Below are positions 4,712 through 5,536 of a DNA stretch of 5,536 nucleotides, piece by piece. The notes beneath the pieces were generated by a model. It saw only the letters and a list, made by a program, of their open reading frames with translations. It did not search any database and was not told the origin of the DNA. The stretch spans positions 17,360 through 22,895 of the forward strand of contig DIUS01000033.1 of the NCBI GenBank assembly GCA_002423075.1, in the 5' to 3' direction. The first letter of the stretch is position 1, and the number at the start of each line of letters is the position of its first letter. The DNA is from Microbacteriaceae bacterium UBA6152 (lineage in GTDB: Bacteria > Actinomycetota > Actinomycetes > Actinomycetales > Microbacteriaceae). Made by a program: the position numbers and the translations under genes.

Positions 4712-5536
4712 CCCGCCTTCCACCGCTCGCCCGCCGTAGCAAGACGCTCAGCGCGTCGCTCGGCCTCGGCGAGAAGCTCTTCGCCTCGAGCGAAGAACGT
4801 CGATTTGCCGATGCGATCGAGACCGGCCTCGTCGATGTCGAAGAAGGCCTGTTGCGCGAAGTGTCGTTCGCCGACGACATGGCCGATGTTACGTCGCGCT
4901 ACCTGCTCGAAGCGGGGGGTAAGCGCGTTCGCCCTGTTCTTACGCTGCTCACGGCGCAGCTCGGCGACGGCAACAACCCCTCGGTCATCACGGCCGCCCA
5001 AGCGATCGAGATTACGCACCTCGCATCGCTGTATCACGATGACGTCATGGACGAGGCCGAGATGCGTCGCGGGGTTCCCTCGGCGCAGAACGTCTGGGGC
5101 AACTCGGTCGCGATCCTCACGGGCGACTTGCTCTTTGCCCGCGCCAGCAAGCTCGTCGCGAGTCTCGGCGAGGGCGCAATCAAGTTGCAGGCAGACACGT
5201 TCGAGCGGCTGTGCCTCGGCCAGCTGCACGAGACCATCGGTCCGCGCATCGACGACGATCCGATCGATCACTACCTGGGTGTGCTCGCCGACAAGACAGG
5301 ATCACTCATCGCGGCGGCAGCTCAGATGGGCGTGATCTTCTCGAACGCGCCCAACGAGTACGAGGCCCCGGTCGTTGCGTTCGGCGAGAAGATCGGTGTG
5401 GCCTTCCAGTTAATCGACGACGTCATCGATCTGGCCGAGCCCGAGACTGACACCGGAAAGCCCCAGGGCACCGACCTGCGTAGCGGGGTGGCGACCCTGC
5501 CCCTGCTGTTCTTGCGTCGCGCGGCGCTCTCCGATG
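4708..5536 (+). CDS. Long-chain polyprenyl diphosphate synthase (menaquinone side chain), 3' truncated
   Basis: This trans-isoprenyl diphosphate synthase adds isopentenyl diphosphate units to an allylic primer to make the long prenyl chain for menaquinone. The window holds 276 codons; family members run to about 340-360 residues, so roughly the last 60-80 are off the right edge. Motifs appear in order: GGKRVRP (70-76, substrate diphosphate binding), first aspartate-rich motif DDVMD (111-115) followed by MRRG, GD at 139-140, DKTG (195-198), second aspartate-rich motif DDVID (237-241), then GKPQGTDLRSGVATLP. The residue five before the first motif is alanine (A106), a small residue as in long-chain synthases rather than the bulky aromatics of short-chain ones. 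Exact chain length is not readable. The start is TTG 4708, sharing TTGA with the menG stop; this keeps the typical LARRSKTLSASLGLGEKLFASSEERR N-terminus. No other in-frame start fits. There is no strong ribosome-binding site, so translational coupling to menG is likely. Confidence 0.94.
   Translation, partial: MTRLPPLARRSKTLSASLGLGEKLFASSEERRFADAIETGLVDVEEGLLREVSFADDMADVTSRYLLEAGGKRVRPVLTLLTAQLGDGNNPSVITAAQAIEITHLASLYHDDVMDEAEMRRGVPSAQNVWGNSVAILTGDLLFARASKLVASLGEGAIKLQADTFERLCLGQLHETIGPRIDDDPIDHYLGVLADKTGSLIAAAAQMGVIFSNAPNEYEAPVVAFGEKIGVAFQLIDDVIDLAEPETDTGKPQGTDLRSGVATLPLLFLRRAALSD

Noticed and set aside
4615..5271. Minus-strand open frame of about 218 codons opposite the menG end and the prenyl synthase
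   Set aside because: The opposite strand encodes an intact prenyl synthase with both aspartate-rich motifs. The antisense frame has no recognisable domain.

Overview
The window comes from a high-GC actinobacterium, most likely a member of the Microbacteriaceae. The evidence is the strong G/C preference at third codon positions, GTG and TTG starts, apparently leaderless promoters (TAnnnT 6-7 bases before the start codon), and protein details such as 'ASRLIRVAD...HANRGLAGIDGT' in MenD and 'GNAALWRIATVKAV' in MenG. The family placement is inferred from remembered family sequences; no search was run.

Layout, left to right. Positions 1-93 (+) hold the last 30 codons of a charged protein. menD (65-1756, +) overlaps its end by 29 bases. 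A polyphosphate:nucleotide phosphotransferase of the PPK2 family follows (1783-2607, +). It converges, across a 25-base gap, on an isochorismate synthase (menF-type, 2633-3895, -). An 81-base divergent promoter region separates menF from menG/ubiE (3977-4711, +). The menG stop overlaps the TTG start of a long-chain polyprenyl diphosphate synthase (4708-5536, +), which runs off the right edge. No noncoding stretch reaches 300 bases; coding density is near complete. No tRNA, rRNA, CRISPR array, insertion sequence or phage gene was seen.

Four of the five substantially covered genes belong to menaquinone biosynthesis. MenF makes isochorismate from chorismate. MenD makes the first committed intermediate, SEPHCHC, from isochorismate and 2-oxoglutarate. 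The polyprenyl synthase supplies the side-chain diphosphate. MenG performs the last step, C-methylation of demethylmenaquinone. menA, menB, menC and menE are absent and probably lie to the left or elsewhere. PPK2 is the outsider: it moves phosphate from polyphosphate to nucleotides, so its link to the respiratory-quinone cluster is only contextual.

This is mostly a conventional housekeeping locus, and I do not see an undescribed system. The points most worth checking are: the apparent loss in MenD of the three arginines that form the DHNA feedback site in the Mycobacterium tuberculosis enzyme; the shared leaderless-promoter geometry at all three transcription-unit heads, which also decides the PPK2 start; the small divergent menF/menG control region with an 11-base palindrome; and a patch of non-preferred codons inside menD.
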